From: Desulfovibrio desulfuricans
GTDB taxonomy: Bacteria; Desulfobacterota; Desulfovibrionia; Desulfovibrionales; Desulfovibrionaceae
Assembly: GCF_004801255.1 (NCBI RefSeq)
Contig: NZ_CP036295.1
Location: 681,001 to 745,000, forward strand
Length of the DNA stretch: 64,000 nt
Reading direction: 5' to 3'
The number at the start of each line of letters is the position of its first letter. Positions within the stretch are counted from its first letter, which is position 1. Position numbers and translations under genes: made by a program. The notes under the pieces are model-generated. The model did no database searches and had not been told where the DNA came from. It saw only the letters and a program-made list of their open reading frames with translations. This document shows positions 1 through 9,583 of this stretch, in pieces.

Positions 1-1813
1 CGCTCAGGGGCATGACGGGCAGGTCTTTGGCCAGACCCTCGCCGTTGACGTCGCGCATGTGCAGGCGGATGGCGTAAGGCGTGTCGGGGCTGCCGCCAAG
101 GATGGCGTCGCCCTTGACGCTGCCGCCGTAGAGCGTGGCGTCAACAATCAGCAGGGTGTCTTCGAGGCGGGTTGCCGGGTCGATCAGCCCTTGCTTGATG
201 ACGACCAGAGCCTCGTTGATGACGATGGGGCCGTAGTTGACGCGGGTGGCCCCAAGACGGATGTTGTAATCAAGCCCCACCTCGCCCGGCATGACCGGCT
301 TGCCCGGCAGGGGGGTAAGGGGACCGTGCCCGTAGCGGGGTTCTGCAGGCTGTACGCCAACCGATTCGGGGATGGCGCGCCCAAGGTCGACGGTGTCGGT
401 CTTGAGGTCAAGCACCAGCTCTGGCTTGTCCCAGCTGGCGACCCCGCCGGAACCGAGAAAACGGCTGCCTGCGGCGACAACGTCAATGTGGGGCACGCGC
501 AGGCCTTTGCCGTCCAGCGAAAAATCAAGACTGCCCCGAGTCACGTCGTCCAGCGCCACCTGCAGGCCGGGCGCAAGATTGCGGGCAAAGCCCAGCCACT
601 CCGTCAGGCTTGCCCGCTGCAGCTGCAACCTGCCTTCAACCAGAAACATGTCCGGCCCGCCCAGCTGCAGCGTGCCGTTGAGGTTCACATCGTCCGGGCC
701 GAGGCGCAGCCGCAGGTTTTCAAGGCTGAGGGTCTGGTCGTCGCCCTTGCGTCCCCCCACTGCGCCGGTGAGGTGGGCGGGCAGCAGTATTTCGTCCTTG
801 CGCAGGTCTCCCTCAAGGTCGCTTGCAAGGCTCCAGCCCCCCTCGTCCCCCTTGAGACCCAGGGCAAAATTGAGGCGCGCAAGCCATGTGGGCAACTGCA
901 GTGTGCCCTTGGCCGCAAGCTGGGGTGTTTTTTCCAGAGGGGCGACGAGGTTTGTTTTGCCCTCTACGCTCAACTGGTCAAGCCGCGCCGGAGTCTGCCC
1001 TTCGGGCTGCAGCAGGGCGGTGGTGCACGAAAAATTGCCCTGCACGCGCGCCGCCGAAGCGGTTTCAATATCGCACAGCAGGCCGTTGGCGGTCAGGCGT
1101 GTTTTGTCCGCGCCTGTGATGTCCAGCTCGCCTTGCGAGACGGCCAGCCGGAACCTGCCGGGAATCACCGACGGGGTGTCGCCGTCGCCCGAGGCCAGCT
1201 GGGCTATCCATGCCTGCAGCGATAGCGGCTTTGGGTCTTGCGCGTCTGGGGCTGCGGCTGTGCCTTCTGTCGCTGCAGGGGCAGCGTCTGCGGCAGCGGC
1301 ATTTGCAACGGGCGCGGCTGCGCCTGGAGTTGTTGTCGCCAGGGCGGCAGTCGTAGGGGCGGCAGTTGCCGGGGAGTTTGGGGGCGCAGTGGTCGGGGCG
1401 TCAGCCGGGTCGGAGGGAAACAAAAATGGCAGGGTCAGCGCCACGGGCAGCTCGCCTCTTAGGCGGGGCCGCAGCAGCGTGATATTGCGGGGCAGCAGTT
1501 CGCCACGCAGCAGCGCCAGAAAGTCAGGCCGCAGCGTGGCGTAGGCCACGGTAAAACTCAGGCCTTTGCCCTCCACGCTGGCGTTGCTGACAGCCAGCGA
1601 CGGCAGGGGCAAAAGGGCCACATTAACCGACTCGACCTTGATGGAAAGGCCCGTGCTGGCGGCGAGCTGCTCAATATAATGCTCGGCCAAAGCCTGCGGA
1701 TTGCGCTGCAAAAGCCAGAAGACCGCTGCCGACATCGCCGACAGGGTTAGCAGCAGCGCCAGAAAAATGCGCGTTATCAGGCGAAGTCGGCTGGGGTTAA
1801 GCGGCATGTGCAT
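1..1813 (-). CDS. AsmA-like protein, N-terminal part (runs off the left edge)
   Basis: An open frame on the minus strand begins near 1813 and is still open at base 1. It starts MHMPLNPSRLRLITRIFL, and an uncleaved signal anchor (about residues 12-32, LALLLTLSAMSAAVFWLL) is followed by a domain about the basis of 'AEHYIEQLAASTGLSIKVESV', the usual opening of AsmA/DUF748 proteins, which are long beta-rich bridges or tethers linked to outer-membrane lipid homeostasis. Around residues 138-198 there is an Ala/Pro/Thr-rich low-complexity linker that I would not expect in a short AsmA. ATG at 1807 is an equally possible start; neither has a strong ribosome binding site. The carboxy-terminal part lies outside the window, so family assignment rests on the N-terminus and on long beta-strand patterns such as repeated G-x-L-x-L stretches. 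Confidence 0.65.
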   Translation of the reverse strand, partial: MHMPLNPSRLRLITRIFLALLLTLSAMSAAVFWLLQRNPQALAEHYIEQLAASTGLSIKVESVNVALLPLPSLAVSNASVEGKGLSFTVAYATLRPDFLALLRGELLPRNITLLRPRLRGELPVALTLPFLFPSDPADAPTTAPPNSPATAAPTTAALATTTPGAAAPVANAAAADAAPAATEGTAAAPDAQDPKPLSLQAWIAQLASGDGDTPSVIPGRFRLAVSQGELDITGADKTRLTANGLLCDIETASAARVQGNFSCTTALLQPEGQTPARLDQLSVEGKTNLVAPLEKTPQLAAKGTLQLPTWLARLNFALGLKGDEGGWSLASDLEGDLRKDEILLPAHLTGAVGGRKGDDQTLSLENLRLRLGPDDVNLNGTLQLGGPDMFLVEGRLQLQRASLTEWLGFARNLAPGLQVALDDVTRGSLDFSLDGKGLRVPHIDVVAAGSRFLGSGGVASWDKPELVLDLKTDTVDLGRAIPESVGVQPAEPRYGHGPLTPLPGKPVMPGEVGLDYNIRLGATRVNYGPIVINEALVVIKQGLIDPATRLEDTLLIVDATLYGGSVKGDAILGGSPDTPYAIRLHMRDVNGEGLAKDLPVMPLS

Positions 1814-1950
1814 TCTCGCGTCTTGACGCCTTGGGGCGTCGAGGCTAGGTTTTGAACCTATTGCAAATCGGGCCTGTTGGCAACTGCCGACACAGGATGC
1901 CAAGCATTGGGCGCGGTTAGCGCGTAACCTCATTACAGATGGCGGGGCGC

Positions 1951-3003
1951 ATGCAACGGCTATTGTGGATAGGCAGCCCTTTTTTCGGCGAAGCCCTTTC
2001 TTCCTGCGGCTGGGCGGCGGTGGCCCGCCATAATTTTGAGCATGCGGCGGTATTTGGCTGGCATGATCTGGTGGATATTGCCGGTTTTGAGCCGGACGTG
2101 CTGGTGGTAGCCGACAAAAGCCGCGCGCCGTTTGTGCTTGGGGTTGAGGATTTTCCCTGTCTCACCGTGTTCTACAGCGTGGATTCTCACATCCATTCGT
2201 GGCAACCGTATTACGCGCAGGCTTTTGATGCGTGTCTTGTGTCGCTGCGCGATCATCGAGGCCGGTTTGCCGGAGCGTACCTGCCAGAAGAGCGGGTGTG
2301 GTGGTCGCCCGCCTTTGCCTGGCCGCAGGATGCGCCGGAGCCGCAGACCGCCAAGGATATGGACTGCGTGTTTGTGGGTACGGTCAATACCGATCTGCCC
2401 CGTCGGGCGGCGTTTCTGGAGCGGGTCGGCAGGGGAGTGCCGGGGCTGCGGGTAGTGACCGGCCCCTACCGCCAGCTGTACGCGCGGGCACGGGTGGTGC
2501 TGAACCATTGCGAGCACGGCGACCTGAATTTTCGGGTTTTTGAGGCCATGGGGTGCGGCGGCTGCCTTGTGACGCCGCGTATCGGCCACGGGCTGACCGA
2601 TCTTTTTGTCGAGGGCGAGCATTTGCGCTGCTACGCGGCGGACACCGACGACAACGGCGGCGGCGTTGCTGTTGAAGCGGCCGCCGACCAGGCCGTGGCC
2701 CAGATACGGTATCTGCTTGAGCACCCCGAGGCGGCGGAGCGCATGGGCCAGGCCGCGCTGGCATGTATTGACGGCGGGCACAGGGCGGTGCACCGTGCCG
2801 AGGCTTTTAGCCGCAGTGTACGCGAGCTGCTGGCCCGGGATCCGCAAATCGTGTCGCGCCGTCGCAGCAGGGCCGGGGCCATACGCAGGCAGTGCCTGCG
2901 GTTGCCCTATCTGCATTGGGCCGAAGAGCTGCGCAGCACCGGCCTTGGCGAGGCGTATCTGGCTGCGTCGAAAGGAGAATTTGGTCTGCCCGGTCAGTTG
3001 TAG
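1951..3003 (+). CDS. CgeB-like family glycosyltransferase
   Basis: About 350 residues. The pattern is that of CgeB-type GT-B glycosyltransferases: an N-terminal half with 'DVLVVADKSRAPFVLG' and 'TVFYSVDSHIH', a middle strand 'DCVFVGTVNTDLPRRAAFLE', and a C-terminal glycosyl transferases group 1 domain with 'LNHCEHGDLNFRVFEAMGCGGCLVT', where the Glu of FEAMGCG is the usual nucleotide-sugar contact. Such enzymes add sugars to surface polymers or proteins in Desulfovibrio; the acceptor cannot be read from sequence. The start at 1951 (MQRLLWIG) has a G-rich stretch just upstream; 1939 is an in-frame alternative. The gene is divergent from the AsmA-like gene and convergent with the small membrane protein gene downstream. 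Confidence 0.75.
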   Translation: MQRLLWIGSPFFGEALSSCGWAAVARHNFEHAAVFGWHDLVDIAGFEPDVLVVADKSRAPFVLGVEDFPCLTVFYSVDSHIHSWQPYYAQAFDACLVSLRDHRGRFAGAYLPEERVWWSPAFAWPQDAPEPQTAKDMDCVFVGTVNTDLPRRAAFLERVGRGVPGLRVVTGPYRQLYARARVVLNHCEHGDLNFRVFEAMGCGGCLVTPRIGHGLTDLFVEGEHLRCYAADTDDNGGGVAVEAAADQAVAQIRYLLEHPEAAERMGQAALACIDGGHRAVHRAEAFSRSVRELLARDPQIVSRRRSRAGAIRRQCLRLPYLHWAEELRSTGLGEAYLAASKGEFGLPGQL

Positions 3004-3091
3004 CTGGCCGCATGGAGCCGGGGTGCGCAGCCAGGCGGGCTGTGATCAATTTCTGCCGGTGCGTGCGGCGACGGAAATACCCATCGCGGGG

Positions 3092-3424
3092 TCAAAAATG
3101 CAGATCCAGGGCGGGGTCTATCCCTGGGGTTGCTTTGCTGCTGCCCGGCGCGGGTTCGTCAAAACTCAGGTGCAGCAGCGGGTCCTCGGCCGGGGCAGGC
3201 GCCGGGCGGGGTGCGAGACGGGCGGCTCCCTTGCCTGCAAGGACGACGGGTTCGGCTACGTCCATGGCGTCGAGGCGTGATTCAAGCGAGCGCAGCAGCA
3301 CGCGCATCTGGGCGTGTTCTTCGTGCAGCGACTTGCAAAGTTTTTCCTGGCTGCGCAGCATGTGGTACAGCACAGCCAGTATTCCGAAAAAGCACAAAAA
3401 GATAAAAAGCATGAAGGAAAACAT
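3092..3424 (-). CDS. Small single-pass membrane protein with coiled coil
   Basis: 110 residues. It begins MFSFMLFIFLCFFGILAVLYHML, one strong N-terminal transmembrane helix, followed by a charged helical stretch (about residues 24-55: RSQEKLCKSLHEEHAQMRVLLRSLESRLDAM) with heptad-like spacing and then a Pro/Ala-rich tail. The start at 3424 is favoured by a good GGAGG seven bases upstream; a longer in-frame extension to 3487 would overlap the radical SAM promoter and lacks that signal. It is divergent from the radical SAM gene, sharing an 83-bp intergenic region. No family is recognised; comparable small coiled-coil membrane proteins are common and of unknown function. Confidence 0.6.
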   Translation of the reverse strand: MFSFMLFIFLCFFGILAVLYHMLRSQEKLCKSLHEEHAQMRVLLRSLESRLDAMDVAEPVVLAGKGAARLAPRPAPAPAEDPLLHLSFDEPAPGSSKATPGIDPALDLHF

Positions 3425-3507
3425 GGCGGGCCTCCAAAAATACGGGCCGGGAAGGCCCGGCCGACAGTTTTTATATACGTTCAACACTTCTTGGGCAAGG
3501 AGCTTTT

Positions 3508-4989
3508 ATGGCCGCGCAACACATTGAACCGCATCTTGTAATGGCAGACGAGCGCGGCAATATCTATGACGACCCAGACCTGCTGATGGTTTGCAGACGG
3601 GGAGCTCAGTGGGGTCTGCCACGGCCTGACGAGCTGATACCCCTGCCGGAAGAAAGCGAATTTTTTTTGCTGCCGGGCCGTCAGGCCGTAGGGCTTGATC
3701 CGGAGACCGGGAGCATCGCGCCGCCCGAGGGCGAAGCCCAGCTTGCCGTGGCGGCCTTTGCCGCTCCGGGGTATACGCTGTCGGCGCATCCCGCGTACGA
3801 AAGCGACGCCAAAGCGCCGCTGCTGCCCCTGTTTGCCTATGGCGCGGTGGGTTTTGCCCGGGGGCGTTTTTATATCTGTGCGCGCCGGGTGGATACCGAA
3901 CCCCGGCAGATTTTCAGCAATATTCCCCGTGGTCGCATTGAGCAGGGGGCCCGCGCCCTGCTGCGGGATTACCCCAAGAACAGGCTTATTCGTCATATTA
4001 TGGACAATTGCGTGGCCCGGTACGACTGCCCTGCGGGCCGCAACTTTGCCCTGGGCCGCTACGAGGCCCCGTTGCCGTCGTCGCGGTCCTGCAATGCCAG
4101 CTGTATCGGCTGCATCTCGGCGCAGGAAAAGGATTCGCCCGTGCAGACCACCCCGCAGTGCCGTCTGGCCTTTACGCCCAGCCCCGAGGAGCTGGCCGAG
4201 GTCATGCGCGTGCACGCCGGGCGCGAAACGCGCACACCCATCTATTCCTTTGGGCAGGGTTGCGAGGGCGATCCCCTTATGAATTCCGACCTGCTGGTCG
4301 AGAGCGTGCGCCAGTTTCGCGCTGGCGGCGGCTCAGGCACGGTAAACTGCAACACAAACGCCTCGCGGCCCGAAGCCGTCATCCGGCTGGCGGAGGCGGG
4401 GCTTACCAGCATGCGCGTGAGCCTCAACAGCGCCCGCGCGGGGCTTTACGAGCGTTATTACAGGCCGTCGGGCTATTCATTTGACGACGTGCGCGCCTCC
4501 ATACGCGAGGGCCGCAGCCGTGGGCTTTGGGTCTCGCTCAATTTGCTGGTTTTTCCTGGTGTTACAGATACGGAGGAAGAGCTTGACGCCCTGGCCCGCC
4601 TTGTGGGCGAAAACGGCGTGAGCATGATTCAGTGGCGCAACCTCAATATTGATCCCGAGTGGTACTTCAGGCTGATGAGCGGCGGCGAAGGGCAGAACAG
4701 GCTGGAACTTTCGCCCAGCATGGGCCTGACCTCTTTTATGAAGCGCCTCAAAAAACTTTGCCCCTGGCTGCGCTACGGCTATTTCAACCCCTACCTTGGC
4801 GAAAAGGCCGAGGTAACCGCGCCCATGCCCGGCCAGTGGAGCATGCCCGCCCCACGTGCGCGCGAAGCTGCGAGCATTGACGATCTCGAATTGTCGGTGC
4901 GTGCGCCCGCCCCACGTGCGCGCGAAGCTGCCGAAGCAACAGCCGACGACATGGAAGCGGCTGCGACAGGGGAGAGTTCTGACATGTAA
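3508..4989 (+). CDS. Radical SAM protein
   Basis: 493 residues. The CX3CX2C iron-sulfur motif is at Cys195-Cys199-Cys202 (SCNASCIGC), followed by 'YSFGQGCEGDPL' (GGE-like SAM amino-group motif) and 'VNCNTNASRP', 'MRVSLNSA', 'SLNLLVFPGVTDTEEE' and 'IQWRNLNIDP', all typical of a radical SAM TIM barrel. Two hundred residues precede the cluster and hold two further cysteines (C168 and C174 in NCVARYDC). The substrate is unknown; there is no SPASM-like Cys-rich tail. The start has an AAGGAG box (GGGCAAGGAGCTTTTATG). The final ~45 residues contain a duplicated segment (see repeat). A strong terminator follows, so it is probably a single-gene unit, with flavodoxin next as a possible electron donor (inference). 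Confidence 0.8.
   Translation: MAAQHIEPHLVMADERGNIYDDPDLLMVCRRGAQWGLPRPDELIPLPEESEFFLLPGRQAVGLDPETGSIAPPEGEAQLAVAAFAAPGYTLSAHPAYESDAKAPLLPLFAYGAVGFARGRFYICARRVDTEPRQIFSNIPRGRIEQGARALLRDYPKNRLIRHIMDNCVARYDCPAGRNFALGRYEAPLPSSRSCNASCIGCISAQEKDSPVQTTPQCRLAFTPSPEELAEVMRVHAGRETRTPIYSFGQGCEGDPLMNSDLLVESVRQFRAGGGSGTVNCNTNASRPEAVIRLAEAGLTSMRVSLNSARAGLYERYYRPSGYSFDDVRASIREGRSRGLWVSLNLLVFPGVTDTEEELDALARLVGENGVSMIQWRNLNIDPEWYFRLMSGGEGQNRLELSPSMGLTSFMKRLKKLCPWLRYGYFNPYLGEKAEVTAPMPGQWSMPAPRAREAASIDDLELSVRAPAPRAREAAEATADDMEAAATGESSDM
4845..4931 (+). repeat. In-frame duplicated 27-bp segment in the radical SAM C-terminus
   Basis: The 27 bases at 4845-4871 recur exactly at 4905-4931, a spacing of 60 bp (20 codons), giving PAPRAREAA twice in the protein tail. 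The bases around the two copies differ, so this is a partial tandem duplication that stayed in frame. Confidence 0.9.
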
Positions 4990-5016
4990 GACGCTCGCCT
5001 CACGCGTCGTTTTGAT

Positions 5017-5051
5017 GAAGCCCCGTTTTTGTACAGCGGGGCTTCTTTTTT
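5017..5051 (+). terminator. Intrinsic terminator of the radical SAM gene
   Basis: GAAGCCCCG at 5017-5025 pairs with CGGGGCTTC at 5037-5045 and is followed by a run of seven T. Confidence 0.9.
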
Positions 5052-5227
5052 TGTGTTTTGTGATCGATGTCACAGATTTTTTATGCCGCCGGTGCGGTAG
5101 TGGTGTTGCGCAGAGCATCGACCCGCACTACGCGTTTGAATGTTTCGGCCGGGTCGCAGGGTGATTTGGCAAAACAGTCATGGCAAACGGTTTGCCTTGA
5201 CAGCCGAAGTGAACACCATTATCCATT

Positions 5228-5723
<496 letters not shown>

Positions 5724-5874
5724 GCCATTTAACGGGAGGGACCCGCCTGTGAACATTTGCTGCCGTTGGGCGTCAGATGGGCGCAGGCGGGCCGTTTTGC
5801 GTCCCTCTTGCCAAACCGGTTGGTCAAGGGCAGAATTCGCTCCGCATAATTGAGGTGAAAGGAGCGGAACATTT

Positions 5875-6861
5875 ATGGCTATTCTGGTTTGCGGCGGTGC
5901 GGGGTACATCGGCTCGCACAATGTGCGCGCGCTGCTTGAACGCGGCGAAACACCGGTGGTGCTCGACAATTTTCTCACCGGCCACCGTGCATCCGTGCCG
6001 CAGGGCGTGCGTCTGTACACTGGCGACATGCGCGATCCGGCGTTGCTCGACGCCGTTTTTGCGGAGCAGCCCATCGAGGCAGTGCTGCATTTTGCCGCCT
6101 GCTCGCTGGTGGGCGAAAGTATGGAACAGCCGCTCAGATATTTTCAAAACAACATGCACGGCATGATGGTGCTGCTTGAGGCCATGGTGCGCCACGGCGT
6201 GGACAAAATTGTTTTTTCGTCCACAGCTTCGGTGTACGGCGAGCCGGATGTCGTGCCCATCCCCGAAAGCGCGCCCCTGCGGCCTACCAATCCCTACGGA
6301 GAAAGCAAGCTTGCCATGGAGCGCATGATGCACTGGGTGGGCAGGGCGCACGGCATCAGGTCTGTGATTCTGCGGTATTTCAACGTGGCCGGGGCCTGGT
6401 CGCAGGGCGAAATTGGCGAAGACCACAGGCCAGAGAGCCATCTTATCCCCATTATTCTTCAGGTGCCGCTGGGCAAAAGGCCGCACATCACCATTTTTGG
6501 CGACGACTATCCCACGCCCGACGGTACGTGCATCCGCGACTATCTTGATGTGGTGGAACTGGCCGACGCCCATATGCGCGCGGTTGATTATCTGCGTGCG
6601 GGCGGCGAGAGCGAGATCTGCAATCTGGGCAACGGCACGGGTTTTTCCGTGCGGCAGATGGTGGAGGCAGCCCGGCGCGTCACAGGGCGCGACATTGCCG
6701 TCTCCATAGGGGCGCGGCGGCCCGGCGACCCGGCACGGCTCGTGGCCTCGGCCCAGCGCGCCAAAGAGGTGCTGGGCTGGACCGCCAAGGCGGATATAGA
6801 CAGCATCATCGCCTCTGCCTGGACCTGGCACGAAAGCCATCCCGACGGCTTTGACGAATAG
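5875..6861 (+). CDS. galE: UDP-glucose 4-epimerase
   Basis: 328 residues, an extended short-chain dehydrogenase. Seen: N-terminal NAD motif GGAGYIGSH (residues 7-15), the 'FAACSLVGESM' strand, the catalytic SSTASVYGEP and YGESK (Tyr-x-x-x-Lys), 'RYFNVAGA', and the sugar-binding 'DYPTPDGTCIRDYLDV'. It interconverts UDP-glucose and UDP-galactose for surface polysaccharide synthesis, which fits the glycosyltransferases in this window. The start has AAGGAGCGGAACATTTATG. A terminator lies 25 bp downstream. Confidence 0.95.
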   Translation: MAILVCGGAGYIGSHNVRALLERGETPVVLDNFLTGHRASVPQGVRLYTGDMRDPALLDAVFAEQPIEAVLHFAACSLVGESMEQPLRYFQNNMHGMMVLLEAMVRHGVDKIVFSSTASVYGEPDVVPIPESAPLRPTNPYGESKLAMERMMHWVGRAHGIRSVILRYFNVAGAWSQGEIGEDHRPESHLIPIILQVPLGKRPHITIFGDDYPTPDGTCIRDYLDVVELADAHMRAVDYLRAGGESEICNLGNGTGFSVRQMVEAARRVTGRDIAVSIGARRPGDPARLVASAQRAKEVLGWTAKADIDSIIASAWTWHESHPDGFDE

Positions 6862-6886
6862 GTTTTTGTCGTATTTTGTATTGCCA

Positions 6887-6919
6887 ACGCCTGTCCGCCT
6901 TGCGGGCGGGCGTTTTTTT
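6887..6919 (+). terminator. Intrinsic terminator after galE
   Basis: ACGCCTGTCCGC pairs with GCGGGCGGGCGT (two G-U or weak pairs) around a three-base loop and is followed by a T run. Confidence 0.85.
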
Positions 6920-7025
6920 GTTTGTGGCGGCGGGCGGATATTTTGCGCAGCCGCGCCGCCCCCTCGACATATGCAACCCTGTGCTTATGTAAAAGTACAG
7001 CCCATCGCTGCGCCGGGAGGAGCAC

Positions 7026-8171
7026 ATGCGCAAATTTGCACGGACGTTTTATCTCCTTCTTTGTACCCCATTGCTGTTAGCACTGTGGCCGGTTTTGCCT
7101 CTCGCAACGGGAGGAGCATTTGCCGCAGGTCAGGAGGTTCAGATGTACCAGACCTATCCCATGCCGCCGCTCTCCGGGCCGGAGGCGGATGTGCTGCTGC
7201 GCAAGGCCACAGAGCCGCCGTATACGGGAAAATACCTCGACAACCACGAGGCGGGCACCTACATCTGCAGGCAGTGCGGCATGCCGCTGTACCACTCAAA
7301 AGACAAATTTGAATCGGGCTGCGGCTGGCCGAGCTTTGATACTGAATTGCCCGGGGCAGTGCGGCGCGTGCCCGACGCAGACGGTCGCAGGGTTGAGATT
7401 GTCTGCGCCAACTGCGGCGGTCATCTGGGGCATGTTTTTGAGGGCGAAGGATTTACAGATAAAAACACCCGGCACTGCGTCAATTCGCTTTCCATGAGTT
7501 TTGCCCCGGCGGGCAGTGATGCGGAAAAGGCGGCGCTGGCCAGATTTGCCGCCAAGACGGGCAGCTCTGCAGCCGCGCCCACGGCAACCCCGGCTGCCGT
7601 CAAGGCTTCCGAAAGCCCCGCAGGGCAAAAAGCGGCGCCCGGCGGCTGCTCCGCGACAGCCATTATGGCGGGCGGCTGCTTTTGGGGCGTGGAGGATGCC
7701 TTTCAAAAACTGCCCGGCGTGTGCGAGGCTGTTTCGGGGTATACGGGCGGGCATACGGTCAACCCCAGCTATGAGGACGTGTGCCGCGGCGATACCGGAC
7801 ATGCCGAGGCGGTGCTGGTGCGCTATGATCCTGCGCGTGTGACGTATGAACAGATATTGCGGCGGTTTTTTGAAATTCACGACCCCACCCAGCTGAACCG
7901 GCAGGGGCCGGACTGGGGCGAGCAGTACCGCTCTGCAGTTTTTTATGAAAATGCGGCGCAAAGGGCTGTGGCCGAAAAGCTGGTGGCCCGTCTGCGCGCT
8001 CTTGGCTATGACGTGGTCACGCAGCTTGCGCCTGCCGGGCCTTTTTACGCGGCGGAGGCCTACCATCAGGACTTTGCCAGCCGCACCGGGCGGGGCGCGT
8101 GCCATATGTCTGTGGCCCGCTTTACGCAGCGGGCGGATGGAACCCCGGTAGAAGACAGCCCGACCAACTAA
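7026..8171 (+). CDS. msrBA: Exported MsrB-MsrA fusion, peptide methionine sulfoxide reductase
   Basis: 381 residues. A signal peptide (MRKFARTFYLLLCTPLLLAL..AFA, about residues 1-34) is followed by an MsrB domain (about 45-160) with zinc cysteines C81/C84 and C127/C130 and the catalytic C151 in RHCVNS. An Ala-rich linker (about 162-205) leads to an MsrA domain with GGCFWGVE (catalytic C218) and 'GYTGGHTVNPSYEDVCRGDTGHAEAV'. The MsrB domain coming first is the reverse of the common MsrA-MsrB fusions such as Neisseria PilB. The two domains repair R and S methionine sulfoxide in periplasmic or envelope proteins. The start has a GGGAGGAG box. It fits the oxygen-defence genes elsewhere in the window (AhpC, rubrerythrin). 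Confidence 0.95.
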   Translation: MRKFARTFYLLLCTPLLLALWPVLPLATGGAFAAGQEVQMYQTYPMPPLSGPEADVLLRKATEPPYTGKYLDNHEAGTYICRQCGMPLYHSKDKFESGCGWPSFDTELPGAVRRVPDADGRRVEIVCANCGGHLGHVFEGEGFTDKNTRHCVNSLSMSFAPAGSDAEKAALARFAAKTGSSAAAPTATPAAVKASESPAGQKAAPGGCSATAIMAGGCFWGVEDAFQKLPGVCEAVSGYTGGHTVNPSYEDVCRGDTGHAEAVLVRYDPARVTYEQILRRFFEIHDPTQLNRQGPDWGEQYRSAVFYENAAQRAVAEKLVARLRALGYDVVTQLAPAGPFYAAEAYHQDFASRTGRGACHMSVARFTQRADGTPVEDSPTN

Positions 8172-8203
8172 CGTCAGAGTCGGGCCTGCGGCCCGCAGCA
8201 AGA

Positions 8204-8260
8204 AAACGGCCCGTTTCAGAACCTGGAGTCATGCTCCAGAATGCTGAAACGGGCCTTGTT
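8204..8260. terminator. Bidirectional terminator between msrBA and ald
   Basis: GGCCCGTTTCAG at 8208-8219 pairs with CTGAAACGGGCC at 8244-8255, and a nested stem CTGGAG/CTCCAG lies in the loop (8223-8239). It separates two convergent genes. Confidence 0.8.
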
Positions 8261-8284
8261 GTTGCAGGGCTCCGGTACGGGAAG

Positions 8285-9403
8285 CTAGCGCAGTATCTGA
8301 GCGGTGGAAACGCAGGGCAGGCCCAAGGCCTCGGCCACGCCCGCAAAGGTGCACTGGCCATCAACCGTATTGAGGCCGCGCTCAAGGGCGATATTTTCGC
8401 GACAGGCGTTTTTCCAGCCCTTGTCGGCCAGCTCCACGGCAAAGGGCAGCGTGGCGTTGGTCAGGGCGTAGGTGGACGTGACCGGCACGGCGCCGGGGAT
8501 GTTGGCCACGGAGTAGTGGATGACGCCGTGTTTTTCAAACGTGGGTTCGTGGTGGGTGGTGGGCCTGCCCGCCGTGGTCTCAAAAGAGCCGCCCTGGTCG
8601 ATGGCCACGTCGACCACCACGCTGCCGGGGCGCATGGTTTTGATCATGGCTTCCGTCACCAGTTTGGGGGCCATTGCGCCGGGGATAAGCACCGAGCCGA
8701 TAACAAGGTCTGATTCCTTGACCGCTCCGGCGATGTTGTATTCGTTGGAGGCGAGGGTCTGCACGCGCGAAGAAAAAATATCGCCCAGGTAACGCAGGCG
8801 ATTCAGGTTGGTGTCGAGGATGGTCACCTCAGCGCCCAGGCCAATGGCCATCTTGGCTGCTTCTGTGCCCACCGTGCCGCCGCCCACAATGGTCACGCGG
8901 GCGCGTTGCACGCCTGCCACGCCGCCCAGCAGCATGCCTGCGCCGCCCGCCTGCTTGGTCAGAATGTACGAGCCCATCTGCACGGCCATGCGTCCGGCAA
9001 CTTCAGACATGGGGGCCAGCAGGGGCAGGCTGCGGTCCGGAGGCTGCACGGTTTCGTAAGCAAGGCCCACAACGCCCGATTTGAGCAGCGCGTCGGTCAG
9101 TTCCTTGTCGGCCGCAAGGTGCAGGTAGGTAAACAGCAGCAGGCCGGGGCGGAAGTATTTGTATTCGCTGGGAAGGGGCTCTTTGACCTTCATGATCATT
9201 TCAGCCTTGGCCCATACGTCCGCCACCGGCAGCATGCTCGCCCCGGCCTTGGCAAATTCGTCATCGCCAATGCGGCTGCCAAGCCCGGCGCCGCTTTCTA
9301 TCAAAACCTTGTGCCCGTGATCGGTCAGCACCTTGACGCCCGCCGGTGTGATGCCCACGCGGTATTCATCGGCTTTGATTTCCTTGGTAACGCCAATAAT
9401 CAT
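8285..9403 (-). CDS. ald: Alanine dehydrogenase
   Basis: 372 residues from [20 protein letters not shown], the hallmark N-terminus of alanine dehydrogenase (substrate Arg15 and the following residues). The Rossmann NAD motif is [22 protein letters not shown], and '[10 protein letters not shown]' carries the catalytic lysine region and 'FTYLHLA' the catalytic His. It reversibly oxidises L-alanine to pyruvate and ammonia with NAD. The start at 9403 is chosen over 9418 because of the GAGGAT box and family length (about 371). Downstream it converges on msrBA across a shared terminator. Confidence 0.97.
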   Translation of the reverse strand: MIIGVTKEIKADEYRVGITPAGVKVLTDHGHKVLIESGAGLGSRIGDDEFAKAGASMLPVADVWAKAEMIMKVKEPLPSEYKYFRPGLLLFTYLHLAADKELTDALLKSGVVGLAYETVQPPDRSLPLLAPMSEVAGRMAVQMGSYILTKQAGGAGMLLGGVAGVQRARVTIVGGGTVGTEAAKMAIGLGAEVTILDTNLNRLRYLGDIFSSRVQTLASNEYNIAGAVKESDLVIGSVLIPGAMAPKLVTEAMIKTMRPGSVVVDVAIDQGGSFETTAGRPTTHHEPTFEKHGVIHYSVANIPGAVPVTSTYALTNATLPFAVELADKGWKNACRENIALERGLNTVDGQCTFAGVAEALGLPCVSTAQILR

Positions 9404-9583
9404 GGATAATCCTCGCAAGCTTATGGTTGCGCATGGCCGTTTTGCCGGTCATGCAGGGTGCATGCTTTGTCCATGGTCTGGGGCGCAGGGGGGATGACGC
9501 CTTGCCGGGGCAGCCTGACTGCCCTATGTGAAATCGTATATTTTTTCCTGTTTGTCAGCAATAAGATTGATTTTTCGTTGTGG

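Noticed and set aside
59..1544. Long plus-strand frames across the left end
   Set aside because: The minus strand reads as a continuous AsmA-like protein with a membrane anchor; the plus frames are its shadows.
4845..4931. CRISPR-like repeats
   Set aside because: Only two copies, inside a coding region and in frame.
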